In this document: piece after piece, positions 10,961-22,136 of the stretch | Layout: the number at the start of each line of letters is the position of its first letter | Numbering within the stretch: the stretch's first letter is position 1 | Assembly (NCBI GenBank): GCA_028015245.1 | Contig: CM051362.1 | Coordinates: 26,692,242 to 26,756,241 of the forward strand | DNA length: 64,000 nt | DNA from: Cardamine occulta | Taxonomy: Eukaryota; Streptophyta; Magnoliopsida; Brassicales; Brassicaceae | Direction of reading: 5' to 3' | Made by a program: the position numbers and the translations under genes | The notes under the pieces: generated by a model | Database searches by the model: none | Told to the model about the DNA's origin: nothing | The model's input: the letters and a program-made list of their open reading frames with translations, nothing else

Positions 10961-11880
10961 TTTTTAAAAGTTTAAATATTTTAAAAAAAATTTAAAGTTT
11001 AAATTTATTCAACTCAAGAATAGATTAAACCAAATAAAATTTTTAAATTTGAACGCGTGATAAGTCAAGTTTCTTGTTCATTCGTATTTAGAATCATTTT
11101 GATCATTTTTGTAATATAACTTTGAACTATTGCTCAAATTTCTTAGCTGATGTGTGACATTGAACAAACACACTGTTTTCTTCATCGATTGAGTAATATA
11201 TATCTATTTTTAAAAATCTGAATCACAACATATCCAGAAAAAAAATCTAAAATTTTATTAATTATATGTATTATATAATAATTTAAAATAATTTAAAAAT
11301 AAGATTAAATAAAGGTGAAAAGATAATCATAATTGTTTTTTCAATATACCAGTTTAAATTAGGTAGAGAGGTTTTATGAAATTTAAAATTAGTGTTAGTT
11401 TCCATACTATTAAAATCTTAATATTAGATAATTGTTAATTTTAATTTGTTTTAGTTTTAATAGTATAGAGATTGTTTGGATATAGAGATAAGTAAAAAGA
11501 TGTTTGAATATAATGATTACTTATTTGTACTTTTATTTTAATAGTATAAATATTATGCGATAAATTATACCTTATATTAAAAACAAAACAAAAAATTGTA
11601 GTTGGACCTCCATAAAAATAAAATTTGGATCCGTTACTGTATATATGGATGGGTCGGTTTTTATCAATTATGATCCTAAGACTGACTTAAGACCTAGCTA
11701 CAGCCTACAATCCCATCCATAGAACTTTTGTTAAGTATTTAAAGAAGAAGAATACAGACCATCGTCAGGATGAGTAGTTCCTCCCGTTCGGGTTTGGGCT
11801 TGAACCACGTGAACCGAACCGGAGTTACACAAGAACCAGACGCTGAGGAGCAGACAGAGAAACCGCCGTAGCCAGGGCAT

Positions 11881-12846
11881 CGTCGGAAACCAAAATTAGA
11901 CGGCGAAGAAGTTGTGAGAGAGAGCCGCCAAAACTAGACGTTGGTTTTTTACTTTAGTTCAAAATGTTGTTGATTTGGACTTTGAAGCGATACAGCTGCT
12001 TAATTTGAAATAATTAATGATCTTAACCAAGACACTAATCCAGACGCCAGAGCGTGTGATTCACGCGCCACAATCTTTGTAAGGATCAAAGCATGTGGAG
12101 GTCACGCGCATTGACCGAGAGGACGCTGCCGTGTCAATAATGGCTGCTACGCTACGAGTGCAACATTTGTAATCGCCATGTCAAGTTGTACCAATATTTT
12201 CCTAGATATATTTTTTGTTATTTTACCTATATAAAAACTGTGTCACTTGTTTAATAAATTTTAATTTTGTATCAACTCTTTCATGATAAATGATTAAATT
12301 TCAATTTTAATTTTGTATCAACTGTATTATGCGTGTACAGAAAAAAATTTAGTAAAATATAATTGGTTGCAAAGTTTAATAATATTTAAAATTTGTTATT
12401 TTCTAACAATATTTAATATTATTTTATAATATGTAGGAAAATAACTAAAATATATTTGAGAAACTGTTAGTTTTTAAGTACATGTGTATATTTCTAACTT
12501 CTAACTAAATATTACAATTTCTCATTCAGTAAAATTTATCCAAACGCATACTTTTAAAAATAATCTTATTTTGCAACAAATTTGTATCATGCAGTTTTCA
12601 GTAAATCTGCAAATAGTGGTCCAAAAAGTATAGAGTATAATGTAAAAACTCGGGAAAAAAAACATTCAGGAGAAACAGTCAACGTAATCTGGTCAGACAA
12701 TATTTGCAAAATTTGCCTTCGCTGGTCGTATTGCATGCGAGTCTGTTTTATTTACCAACAAAGATTTCTGTCAGAAGAATCTAAAATCACAAGGTTTAAG
12801 TCTCATGCCGTTTGTCCATGTTCGACTTGGGACCTAGAAAGGCTTC
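11881..12846. other. Spacer between copy A exon 1 and copy B stop
   Basis: This holds the putative promoter of copy A and the downstream flank of copy B. No gene was seen. Two blocks are shared with the downstream flank of copy C. One is CGTGTCAATAATGGCTGCTAC-like text near 12130, matched near 19380. The other covers 12640-12815, matched by 19450-19600 and then 22053-22100 across the LINE. This shows that the duplication unit included the 3' flank. Confidence 0.6.
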
Positions 12847-15800
12847 TTATATCTTTGGAGTGTCAGGCAATGTCCAACTCGAACTCGTCGAACCACTCAT
12901 GAAGCTCATAGCATTCTCGAATGTTCTCTCGGAGACGTACCCTGGCTTGGCATTGGCTTCGGTTACCTCCACATGACCAGTCAACATGCCTACCACTCGG
13001 GACATAGTTGGCCGTATAGAATGATCTGTTTGTGTGCACAAGAACGCAACTCCTATTACACGTTTCACTTCTTCCTCGTCAAATGTTGTTAGATCCGGAT
13101 CCACCACTCTCACATCACGCTGCTCTTGGTGTAGGTTCCATGCCTGCACAAACCAAAAAGAGACGAAAGTTTAAGCAAAAGGTCTTCTTCTTAGCTCACA
13201 TAAGATTATAAATAGATTATAAGATACATACCCATTCTAGAAGGTATTGTTTGTCATCATCCAGCTCTGGAGAGGAGTTGGGCCTTCCGCTGACAATTTC
13301 CAGAGCCACTACACCAAAGGCAAACACATCCGTCTTCTCCGTAAGATGTCCAAGCATCACATACTCTGGTGACAGATATCCACTGCAATGTAACATTCAA
13401 CAACTGTAAGTTTTAACACATTTGAAATGCCAAATCTTATGTGAGGTTTTAGGATACTTACATCGTCCCTGCAACTCGAGTACTTATGTGGGTCTTCTTA
13501 TCATCATATAGTTTGGCCAACCCAAAATCAGAGAGTTTCGGCACCAGATCCGAGTCCAGCAGAATATTGCTTGCCTTCACATCCCTATGCACTATACGGG
13601 GATTTGACTCCTCATGCATATATGCTAAACCTTTTGCTACTCCCAAGCATATCTCGAAGCGGTCTGACCAGTTAAACTGCAAAATCTTTTTCTCTGCCAT
13701 AATCACGCAATGAGTAAGCTAACAGCAGTTGTTTTTTTACATTTAAGATATCATGAGCATACCGAATAGAGCATGATCTAGACTGTTGTTTGAGAGGTAT
13801 TCATATACAAGCATGCGCTTATTTCCCTCAATGCAGCATCCATACAGTTTTACAAGGTTGCGATGCTGAACAGCTGATATAGTGGCTATCTCTGCAACAA
13901 ATTGACCCTTTCCTTGCCTTGAAGCAACTGACAATTTCTTCACGGCTATCTCTCTTCCATCGTTCAGTTTTCCCTGTAACACTGAATATTTTTAGAATAT
14001 AGCCAATGAAGAAATATCATAACGTTCTATTTCACAGTGCAACCTATATTGCTATTTCATCACATTCTCTATAGAATCTTACCTTGAAAACAGGTCCAAA
14101 TCCTCCCTCCCCAAGCTTGTTGGAAGGATCAAAATCTTGAGTTGCAGTTCTGAGTTCTGAGTAACTAAAGGTGTAGGGCCTTATGTCCAGACTGTGTAGC
14201 ACTGCACAAGAGTGTTTAATTGAAAAGGAACAGTTTAAGGTTACAGTTGTTCATGATTAGACTGTAGTAATACTGCCACAGCCTAAGACTTTCTATTTAC
14301 CTTCTTCATCAGCCGCCTTTCTTCTTTTCTTACGGATGCATAAGATGATAGCAATCACCAAGATACTTATCATCCCTGCTCCTACAATGGCCCCTACAAT
14401 AATACCAATTTTTTTCTTTGACTTCGGGGGCAACTTATTATCTACGGTAGGTATGAAATCTGCAGAGAAGAAAAGCTGGTAGTGAGAGACTTTGGACTGT
14501 ATGAAGATCATGAAAGTCTCTGGTGTATACCTGGAGTTGCACTAATAGCTGAGACTAACGGCCCATAAGTGCCTTGAACAGGAATACAACATGTCCCTTT
14601 TCCAGCCCAAAAAAGATGGATTTCAAGGTAATTTTCAGATACATTTGCTTTATATACTCTTTGAATTACTTGGACGCTAGAACTGTTAGCTGTTCTGTGC
14701 ATGGCAAAATCCTTTTCAACAAGTTTTCCCTGAAAATAAAAAAGGAACTCAGAGGTCAGAAACTATTTATCAGAGAAGAAAAGTACTTGAAGGGTTGATC
14801 CTTATAATGCTGCATCTTAGGTTATCATCCCCGTTCGAACGAAAACTATACTGCACCAGATATTCAACTAGAAAATAATCACTTGTATGCCAAGCCTTAT
14901 CATTCATCTCTCTCTGGTTCAAAAAAGTTACGACAGACATATTGCATATTTTCTTTACTTGGCATAACAGTATGATAAATGATATCATATTATGACATAA
15001 GAAGTTATGGATGGAAGAATATGGGCAGAAGCTCAATGTAACAGTAGAGACCTGGACATGTATGTCGAAAATTCGCCTTCCAACATTTTTCCGGAAATCA
15101 GAACCTTGTATTTGTATCTCAGCAAACTGAATTGTCACATTATAGCCTCCATTTTCTAGCCCCAGTCCATAATACCTCAACGAAGATGCAGAAGGTCTCG
15201 CTGATTGAAAAAGCTCTGAGTCTGAAGTGTTTGCAAATCGCAATCTTGTAGCTGAAACAGCTATGTATTGATTACTGTTACTCCCAGTAAATAGTCCTAC
15301 ATTGCTGACTGCCCATCTCTGCGTTCTACTTACGAAAAACGAAGCTGGTCCAAGAGCCCCCTCGTCCTTTTCATACAAAACTCCACTACTAGACCTGATA
15401 TCCCAGCCTCCACAGTTGACCGAAAAGTTGAAATCTGGACACTCATTAAAAGAGAAGCATCTTAACAAACATGTTGTCTAATATATGCATCCTTACATTT
15501 TCATTGCTAAAACTGAAATAAGTCTCAAAACGCCATTTAAATGCAACTTACATACTCCTTTTCCTCGATTGCAGCGGAAATCTTTCTGGAGGCAGTCCAG
15601 TCCAGGGAAAACCCTTTTAGAAAGAAGATAAAGTACTAAATTGAGGAATATGACATGTAGATTAACAGTTGTATGCTCGTGAAATAGAACTAGCGTAGAA
15701 CTTTAGGCACCAAGAAGAGCACAAGATTCACGAATTCACCTTCTGTCAGAACTTCCCAATGTAAAGTGGTTGGCGATCAAGTTACTGCAGAATAACAAAA

Positions 15801-18703
15801 ACAAAATTGCTTTCAGCAAACTTATGTATTCTATGCCACGAAATAGAAGCACATAGTTCTTCAACTTACAGTTGCAAGTTTGGTAGACGAACCCAAGAAG
15901 GAAGATTTCCTGATAAATCATTGTACGACACATCTCTGCACATAAAGCACTTTTGATTATATTAAGAACTTTTCAATAGATGGTACCCACAGGGGAAAAC
16001 ATTCCTCTACTAATACTTGTTACTCACAGATTGCTAAGAGAGGGACTCTTTTGAGTTGGTAAGGAACCAGTCAACTTGTTATTTCCAAGAAACCTAAATG
16101 AAGGTAACGATATTATATACTCACGTATTACTCTGCAAATTCTGCATAAGAGCATGTGATGGGAAACAATAAATATATTCTTACAAGTGAGTAAGTTGGC
16201 TTGAGTTGAAAAGTGGAGCTGGAATTTGCCCAGTTAGGTTGTTGAAACTCAAATCACTGGAGAACAAATAATGTATATTGCTTGTAATTATTAAGGTCTG
16301 CACGCTTTATTTTGTAGTAGAAAGTATATCATCTCAGTTTAGTAATGAAGAAAGCATTGGACAACTATTGAAGCATCTTAAAAAAAATTGTGTCATCTTG
16401 TCTCATACTTACAGTTGTCGTAGATGCAAGTAATCTCCAATATTGGAAGGTATTGTGCCTGTAAAATTATTGTTCCGTAATACTCTGCATGATAGTTACA
16501 AAATGTCAAAAATACCGAGGAAAGGGAAAAGCTAAAGGAGTTCAGAAGTTCATCAAAATTAGACAAAAGCTGAAAAGAATTCCTTACAGGACACTTAGAG
16601 ATTTCATGTCTCGGATGAATTGAAGAGAAGAATTGCTACTGGATATATCACCTAGTCTCCTGCATTTGTGATTTCAGTCAGTATCATATCGAGGCAAAGA
16701 GCAAGCGTACAACGTGAAGGAGAAAAGAACATATATCCAGCACTTACAAATCTGTCAATGAAATTAAGTTGGCAAATGTAGATGGAATTGGACCAGTCAA
16801 ACTAGTCCCCAGAATTCTCCTGCAGTGAAGCATGTCTCAATATATAGAGTGGTATACCATCAATTGTTGAATACTAACCGTTAATCTATACGTTGATAGG
16901 TGAAATAATATTGAATAACTGAAGAGCTGCAATCATGAGATTTCTTACAGTGTAGTAAGTTTGGTCCAATTTCCTATAAAGTCTGGTATCCGACCTGTAA
17001 GTTGGATATCATTAATCCAACTGAAACAACATGGAAAAGAAGTCAATCCAAAACTTAAAAACAATTAGGAGCATGCTTATGTCCCTAAATGAGTAGCCAG
17101 ATACAATAACAACAACCCACGAGACTATATAATAAGATATAGATCTTACGCTTCTTCCAAGTCGACAAAATTAGCAAATGATGAAGGAATTTCACCACTA
17201 AGTCCTGAACTTCCAATGTAACTGTCATAAATATGAGTACCATTAGACGCACTACATCTCTGAAACACTTCAATGTATAGAAATTTAGTCTATTTTCAAG
17301 AAATTTTATGAGAAAAGAGATTGTGATAGAATGTTGATGAAAGAATTACCATGTATTTTGGAGCTACATAGGAAAAGCATGAGCGTTAAGATATATATCT
17401 ATCTACATGAAGTAAGATGAACAAAGCATAGCATGGACTTACATTTTCACTAGCCTTGTGCAATTGCCAATCTCAGGTGGTAAAGAACCAGAGAAATTAT
17501 TCGTATCAATCGCTCTGAGCTCAAAAAAAAAAGAAAATTCGTTAGAATCTATCTAAAAAAACTAATGAGCCAGTTGAAAAAGTGATGAGAAGTGCTTACA
17601 ATGATCTCAAATCAGTAAGCCGTCCCATTTCTTTCGGAACTGGTCCGGACAGTGCATTGGCCCCAAAAGTCCTGAGTTAAAGGAACAAAATTATTCATAT
17701 GCATATTTTACAAGCTTGTTTGGGAATAGAGTAAAGGGTTCGCTGCCTTTACATCCACTGTAATTGAATCAGATTTCCAATCCCAGGAGACAAGGGACCA
17801 GTCAAGTAATTCCCAACTAGGTTCCTGCACAAAACAAAAATGTGAAAAATTGAGTGTGTTCCAATGCAAATGCTTGTTAAGTAGCTAGGTGAAGCACCGT
17901 ACAGATTTGTGATGTAAACAAGAGTCCAGAGGTCAGCAGGAATTGGTCCGGAAATATTCATAGCACGAGCCTTCCTGTGACACAATAATTTCATTGTGAG
18001 TGAGGCAATGTGTCAAACAGGTGGAAGGCAGTGAGAGAGTTAGGGAAACGTACAGAGCAGTAATACGGCAAATAGTGGAGTTGACAAAAGAGCAGTCGCA
18101 TTTGATGAGAGGATTGTAAGCTATGTTGTCGATGCTGACGCTGTCGTCTATGGCGGCTCCGCTGCAGAGTTCGCCGCTTCTGTTCCATGCTTCCGTCGCC
18201 GTTAACTTCCACGTCCGAAAGATGTTATTCAACGCCCGTTCTGAATCGTTTCCAAGTTTTGATTAGATTCAAATTAATGACAAGAGTTAACATTAATTAA
18301 AATATTCTTCTAATTCCAACCAAAAAACAGTCTTAAGAATAGAACACCTAGATTTATATATATATTTTTTTGCTACAACACCTAAGATTTGTAAAAATTA
18401 TTCACAAAAAAAAATATACAAGATTATAAGCGATAGAAATATGTTTTATCTGCATGAGCATGACTTGCGTTTATATCGATTACAATTCATGAGTTTTATC
18501 AATAATTAGGATCCATTGAAGTAGCTACAATCTACAATCCAATACATCTGATTATTGGGAACTTTGGTCAAGTTTCCAAAAGACATACCTTCGTCGGGAT
18601 GAGTAGTGGTTCCGGTTCGGTTTTGAGATTGAACCAAACCGGAACTACACAAGAAACATATGGTTAGTAGCAGAAACAGAGACCTCCGTAGCCTGGGCAT
18701 CAT
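12847..18703 (-). CDS. LRR VIII-2 malectin-like receptor kinase, copy B
   Basis: This is a plasma-membrane receptor kinase of the At1g56120-At1g56145 type; At1g56145 (CORK1) was reported to sense cello-oligomers, but the ligand here is unknown. Exon 1 (18589-18703) encodes a signal peptide (MMPRLRRSLFLLLTICFLC). ATG 18703 or 18700 could be used. Exon 2 is 18054-18240, joined in phase. About eleven short LRR exons follow to near 15.7 kb. The malectin-like domain (14.5-15.47 kb) has FSVNCGG, TQRWAVSNVGLF and YYGLGLENGGY. The membrane helix is near 14.3-14.46 kb (GIIVGAIVGAGMISILVIAI). The kinase (12.85-14.2 kb) has IAVKKL, HRDVKASNILLDS, DFGLAK, GYLSPEY and FLCTQTDHSIRPTMS, so all catalytic residues are present. 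The last exon is 12847-13143. No frame break was found. It is probably functional. Confidence 0.85.
18241..18588 (-). other. Intron 1 of copy B
   Basis: This 348-bp intron has a GTATGT donor and an acceptor reading GATTCAG. It is AT-rich with no inserted element seen and is the reference for the swollen intron 1 of copy A. Confidence 0.8.
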
Positions 18704-19604
18704 CGTCAACGGTCAAGAAGAAGTAGACACAGCTTTTACTTTAGTTTCAAAAACAAGGAACTAATAATGATTTCTCAACGCATTATAGTAGGAGAGGCGG
18801 GGAAGACTGACTTACTGTGAATTGATGTGATTGATCAACCATTTATGTATTGTCTTCTTCCTTTTTAATCTTCCCACTTGGGACTTATCTAGGATTCTTT
18901 GAATTATCAGGCAACTAGTGGAACCACTCATTAAAGTTATCCTTTGAGTTCCAAGTCAGTCACCTTCAGAGGCGGCGTTGATTTGGTTGAGGACATGAAT
19001 AGTGCCCGGATAATTTATACTCATAGATCTTATTCTTCGTTTATTTATGGGAGCATGTTGTATCCATATTCTAATTTAATTATTGCTGAAACGTACTCAA
19101 GCTCACAAAATTATGTATCGATCATTAGATTTTTCTTGTTCAACTTGATTCATGAAAGAAAGAGCAAATGATTGATCTTGTAATAACACTACGAACACAA
19201 ATGATTTGTATAGATTCCACCCTTTTTGCTTCTTAAAACTTTAATTTGTGTAACACTAACAATGCCGACTTTGAAGAATGGTGTTTATTTGGTTCAAAAA
19301 TGGAGTTTATTTGCATTTTGGTTAATTAGAATTAAGTAATGATACACACTAATCCCTACGCTGGACTGAGAGGGCGGCGCCGTGTCAATAGTGGCAGCTG
19401 CGTTACGGGGTGTAAGCATCACCACCTTTGGAGTTTGGACCTCAACACCAAATGTATAATGTAAAAAATCAGACCAAAAGGACATTCAGGGGAAACAGTC
19501 AAATGTAAATTGGTCAGACAAGATTTGCTTCAATTGCCTCCGCTGGTTGTATTGCATGCGAGTCTGTTTCATTTTCCATCGATTTCTTATGTATTAACTT
19601 TTTT
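18704..19604. other. Spacer between copy B promoter and LINE
   Basis: No gene was seen. The left part is the promoter side of copy B. The right part (19330-19600) is the downstream flank of copy C, recognisable because it parallels 12090-12770 downstream of copy B (for example GTATTGCATGCGAGTCTGTT in both). The spacer ends at the left target-site duplication of the LINE. Confidence 0.6.
19592..19604. repeat. Left target-site duplication of the LINE
   Basis: TATTAACTTTTTT lies here and again at 22040-22052, bracketing the LINE. The T-run continues to 19609; those extra T's are the element's poly(A) tail in reverse orientation. Confidence 0.75.
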
Positions 19605-22039
19605 TTTTTGAATGTAATGTTAAATTAATTCAAAAGAAAATATCGTTTTTACATCGAATGCTACCTTGTTTCGAAAGTTTAGAAAAAAAGAAAAAAAAAA
19701 TTTTACAAGATTTTAGCTTCTAAATTCGAACCACAATTGCAGTCCCTCTCTATAATGCTTATCGCCAAGAGCTCGAATTGATGAGAGTTGGTTTCTTACT
19801 TGCTTTTCAATCCATCAGATTAGAGTACTTGCTGAGTTTGGATTTTTTCCATGTCGTCTAGCATTTCTTTCTCTCCATATTGTGTGTATCGATGCTTGGA
19901 AGACATAGCGAGCAAGGAAACTCTGGGTTCTATCGAGGGTTGAATCTGATACATAGGTAACAATTAAGGGCCAGTCAGTTGTGTACCTTGCTTTGAGAAT
20001 GTTCTTTGCAAGATCTGCCCAGACTTCTGCAGTGAAACCACAAGAGAAGAAGAGATGGTCCCGTGTTTCCAAACCGTTAGAGCACAAGACGCACATCCCC
20101 GAGGATCCCACATTCCAGTTGATCATACGATCTCCTGTTGATAGACGGTTATGTATCGCAAGCCATGTACAAAAAAAAAGTTTTGGTGTCGCATGGGTAA
20201 ACCAAACTCCTTTGTGCCATGCCACCTTGTTTGAGGTGGTGCGAATATGATTCCAAGTGTCCTTGGTGGAGAAAATTGATTGAAACCTGTCGCCTTTACC
20301 TTTCCATTGCACTATGTCCACTGAATCCTCCCCACGGCCCTCCATGATTAAGCTCAGAGCATCTTCAATCTTGTTATAAATTTCAATGTGATGCCTTCTT
20401 CTTCTGCGATTAGAAATCCCCGCAACTGTTTCATGTTGTCCTATCCCCAGATCAATAATTCCCCGAGGCCCTACAAGATCCACTAGGCAACCCATACCGG
20501 ACTAATTATCAAACCAGAAGGATGTGAGAACTCCATTACCAACAGCTACCTTACAAAGAGGTTTTGCGATTTGTCTATATTTTAGAAGCTTTTTCCACAT
20601 ACAAGATCCCAAGCTAGTTGTCTCTCGGAGTGACCAGAATGAATCATGCTTGATTAAGTAAGTCTTTATCCACTTCACCCATAGAGAGGAGCCATGAGAG
20701 ACTATTCTCCATATCAATTTCAAACAGCTTACATCATTTGCTTCCCTTAGAGATCGAAGGCCAAGTCCTCCTTCTTGCTTTGGTTTACAAACCTCTTCCC
20801 AAGTGATTTTTGCTTTGTTTGGATTCATATCCGGTTCATACCATAAAAAGGAAGAGCACATTCTGTCTATCTCATTGATACATGAATTTGAAAGCCGGAA
20901 AGCTGCCAGCCAGAAGTTTGTTATACTCCATAACACCGAACTTATCAGATTCATTCTTCCTGCAAAAGAGAGATATCGAGCTGTCCATGATCCTATTTTT
21001 TTCTTGATCTGTTCCAATAATGGAAAATAATCTGCAGATGTTAGTCTTTTGGTGACCAATGGAAGCCCTAAATATATGACCGGGAGCTGTCCCATGGCGA
21101 AAGGCAAACGGTCCATCATTTCTTGTTGAACATGGTTGGTTATACCAGCTAAATACATCGTTGATTTTTCCATATTGATCTTTAGTCCCGATCTTTGTGA
21201 AAAAACATCAAACACATGAACTATCCCTTCCATTGATCAAAATTTTCCATCCGTAAGAACCATAATATCATCAGCAAAACTGAGATGAGTTAAGCCAATA
21301 TTCTTACATCTTGGGTGAAATCCAAACTCTCTTACCCCTGCAGCCTTGTCAAGCATTTTCGATAAAACATTCATACTTATGACAAATAGATATGGTGAAA
21401 GAGAACACCCTTGACGTAACCCTCTTTCACTTCTGAAATAACCCGCAAGCTCTCCATTAACTTGAACCGAGAAAGAAGCTGTACTAATACACAGAGTTAT
21501 CCAGTGAATGAACTCCATTGGGAAATTCATAGCTTGAAGTGTGTTGATGAGGAAGGACCATTGTACCGAGTCAAAGGCTTTGGATATATCAATTTTTATG
21601 GCGCATCGGCTGGAAACCGTATCTTTGTGATAATCTTTCACTAACTCCATTGCTAGTAGCATATTCTCTATGAGTAATCTGTCCTGCACAAACGCCGACT
21701 GATTTCCCGCAATGAATTTTGGTAGTACCAACTTTAGTCTGTTTGCAATGATTTTTGAAATCACTTTATAAATCACGTTACAACATGATATCGGTCTATA
21801 GTCCTTCATCTCCCTCGCCTCTGTTTTTTTCGGAATTAAAGCTAGAATGGTGGCATTTATTCCCTTGGGTAGAAAAGCTTTGACAAAAAAAGATTGAATC
21901 GCTATAATGAACTCATCACCAATAATATCCCAAGTTGCTTTGTAAAACTCCGATGTAAACCCATCCGGTCCTGGAGGCTTATCATCTGGCATTGAGAATA
22001 GTACATTTTTAATCTCTTCACCGGAGACCACCTTTACAA
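19605..22039 (-). mobile_element. 5'-truncated L1-type LINE (non-LTR retrotransposon)
   Basis: About 2.4 kb carries the 3' part of a plant LINE ORF2. It begins inside the protein just before the reverse transcriptase domain (PDDKPPGPDGFTSEFYKATW), then KDYRPISCCNVIYKVISKI, QSAFVQDRLL, KIDISKAFDSVQW, RQGCSLSPYLF and FADDIMVLTDG (the F-A-D-D catalytic box). The C-terminal zinc-ribbon region has CVLCSNGLETRDHLFFSC. Two in-frame stops interrupt it, TGA at 21237-21239 and TAG at 20502-20504, with no frameshift seen between the segments. The endonuclease domain and ORF1 are absent, as expected for abortive reverse transcription. It has a poly(A)/poly(T) end at 19605-19609 and a 13-bp target duplication. 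Confidence 0.9.
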
Positions 22040-22052
22040 TATTAACTTTTTT
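22040..22052. repeat. Right target-site duplication of the LINE
   Basis: TATTAACTTTTTT matches 19592-19604. Immediately beyond it the sequence returns to the downstream flank of RLK copy C, which parallels the flank of copy B. Confidence 0.75.
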
Positions 22053-22136
22053 ACAATGTAAGAAGATAATGAAAAACCTCAAGTTTACAAGTCTCATGTT
22101 GTTGTCTCTGTTTGACTTGGGACTTGGGAAGGATTC

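Larger units (their letters stand above)
7461..11767. other. Expanded first intron of copy A: AT-rich repeats, no gene seen
   Basis: The corresponding intron is 348 bp in copy B and 227 bp in copy C. Here it is about 4.7 kb of very AT-rich DNA with no supportable ORF. It holds an array of diverged units of about 160-190 bp (about 7970-9230), a direct repeat pair around 10.0 and 10.3 kb, a short duplication at 10472-10565 and a run of about 38-bp units at 10740-10960. The text ACTAGATTCGAATCCGCGG at 7697 resembles the start region of some Brassicaceae Helitrons, but no terminal hairpin or CTRR end was confirmed. Confidence 0.6.
1791..11880 (-). pseudogene. LRR VIII-2 malectin-like receptor kinase, copy A (broken)
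   Basis: This is related to the At1g56120-At1g56145 receptor kinases, plasma-membrane proteins with an extracellular LRR plus malectin-like domain and a cytosolic RD kinase. Exon 1 (about 11768-11880) encodes MPWLRRFLCLLLSVWFLC, a clear signal peptide. Exon 2 begins near 7118 (ARVLNSIFAAWK). LRR exons run about 4.7-6.9 kb, interrupted by the assembly gap. The malectin-like exons lie at 3.56-4.29 kb (INCGG, FELFQSAR-like SELFQSAR, YYGLGLENGGY), the membrane helix near 3.35-3.5 kb, and the kinase at 1.8-3.2 kb (VAVK, HRDVKASN, DFGLA, GYLAPEY). Lesions: a 22-bp tandem duplication at 2897-2940 shifts frame in the N-lobe; the C-terminal tail continues in another frame after about 1800; and no AG acceptor precedes exon 2, where a stop codon lies immediately upstream in frame. 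A full-length product is unlikely. Some lesions could be assembly errors. Confidence 0.8.
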
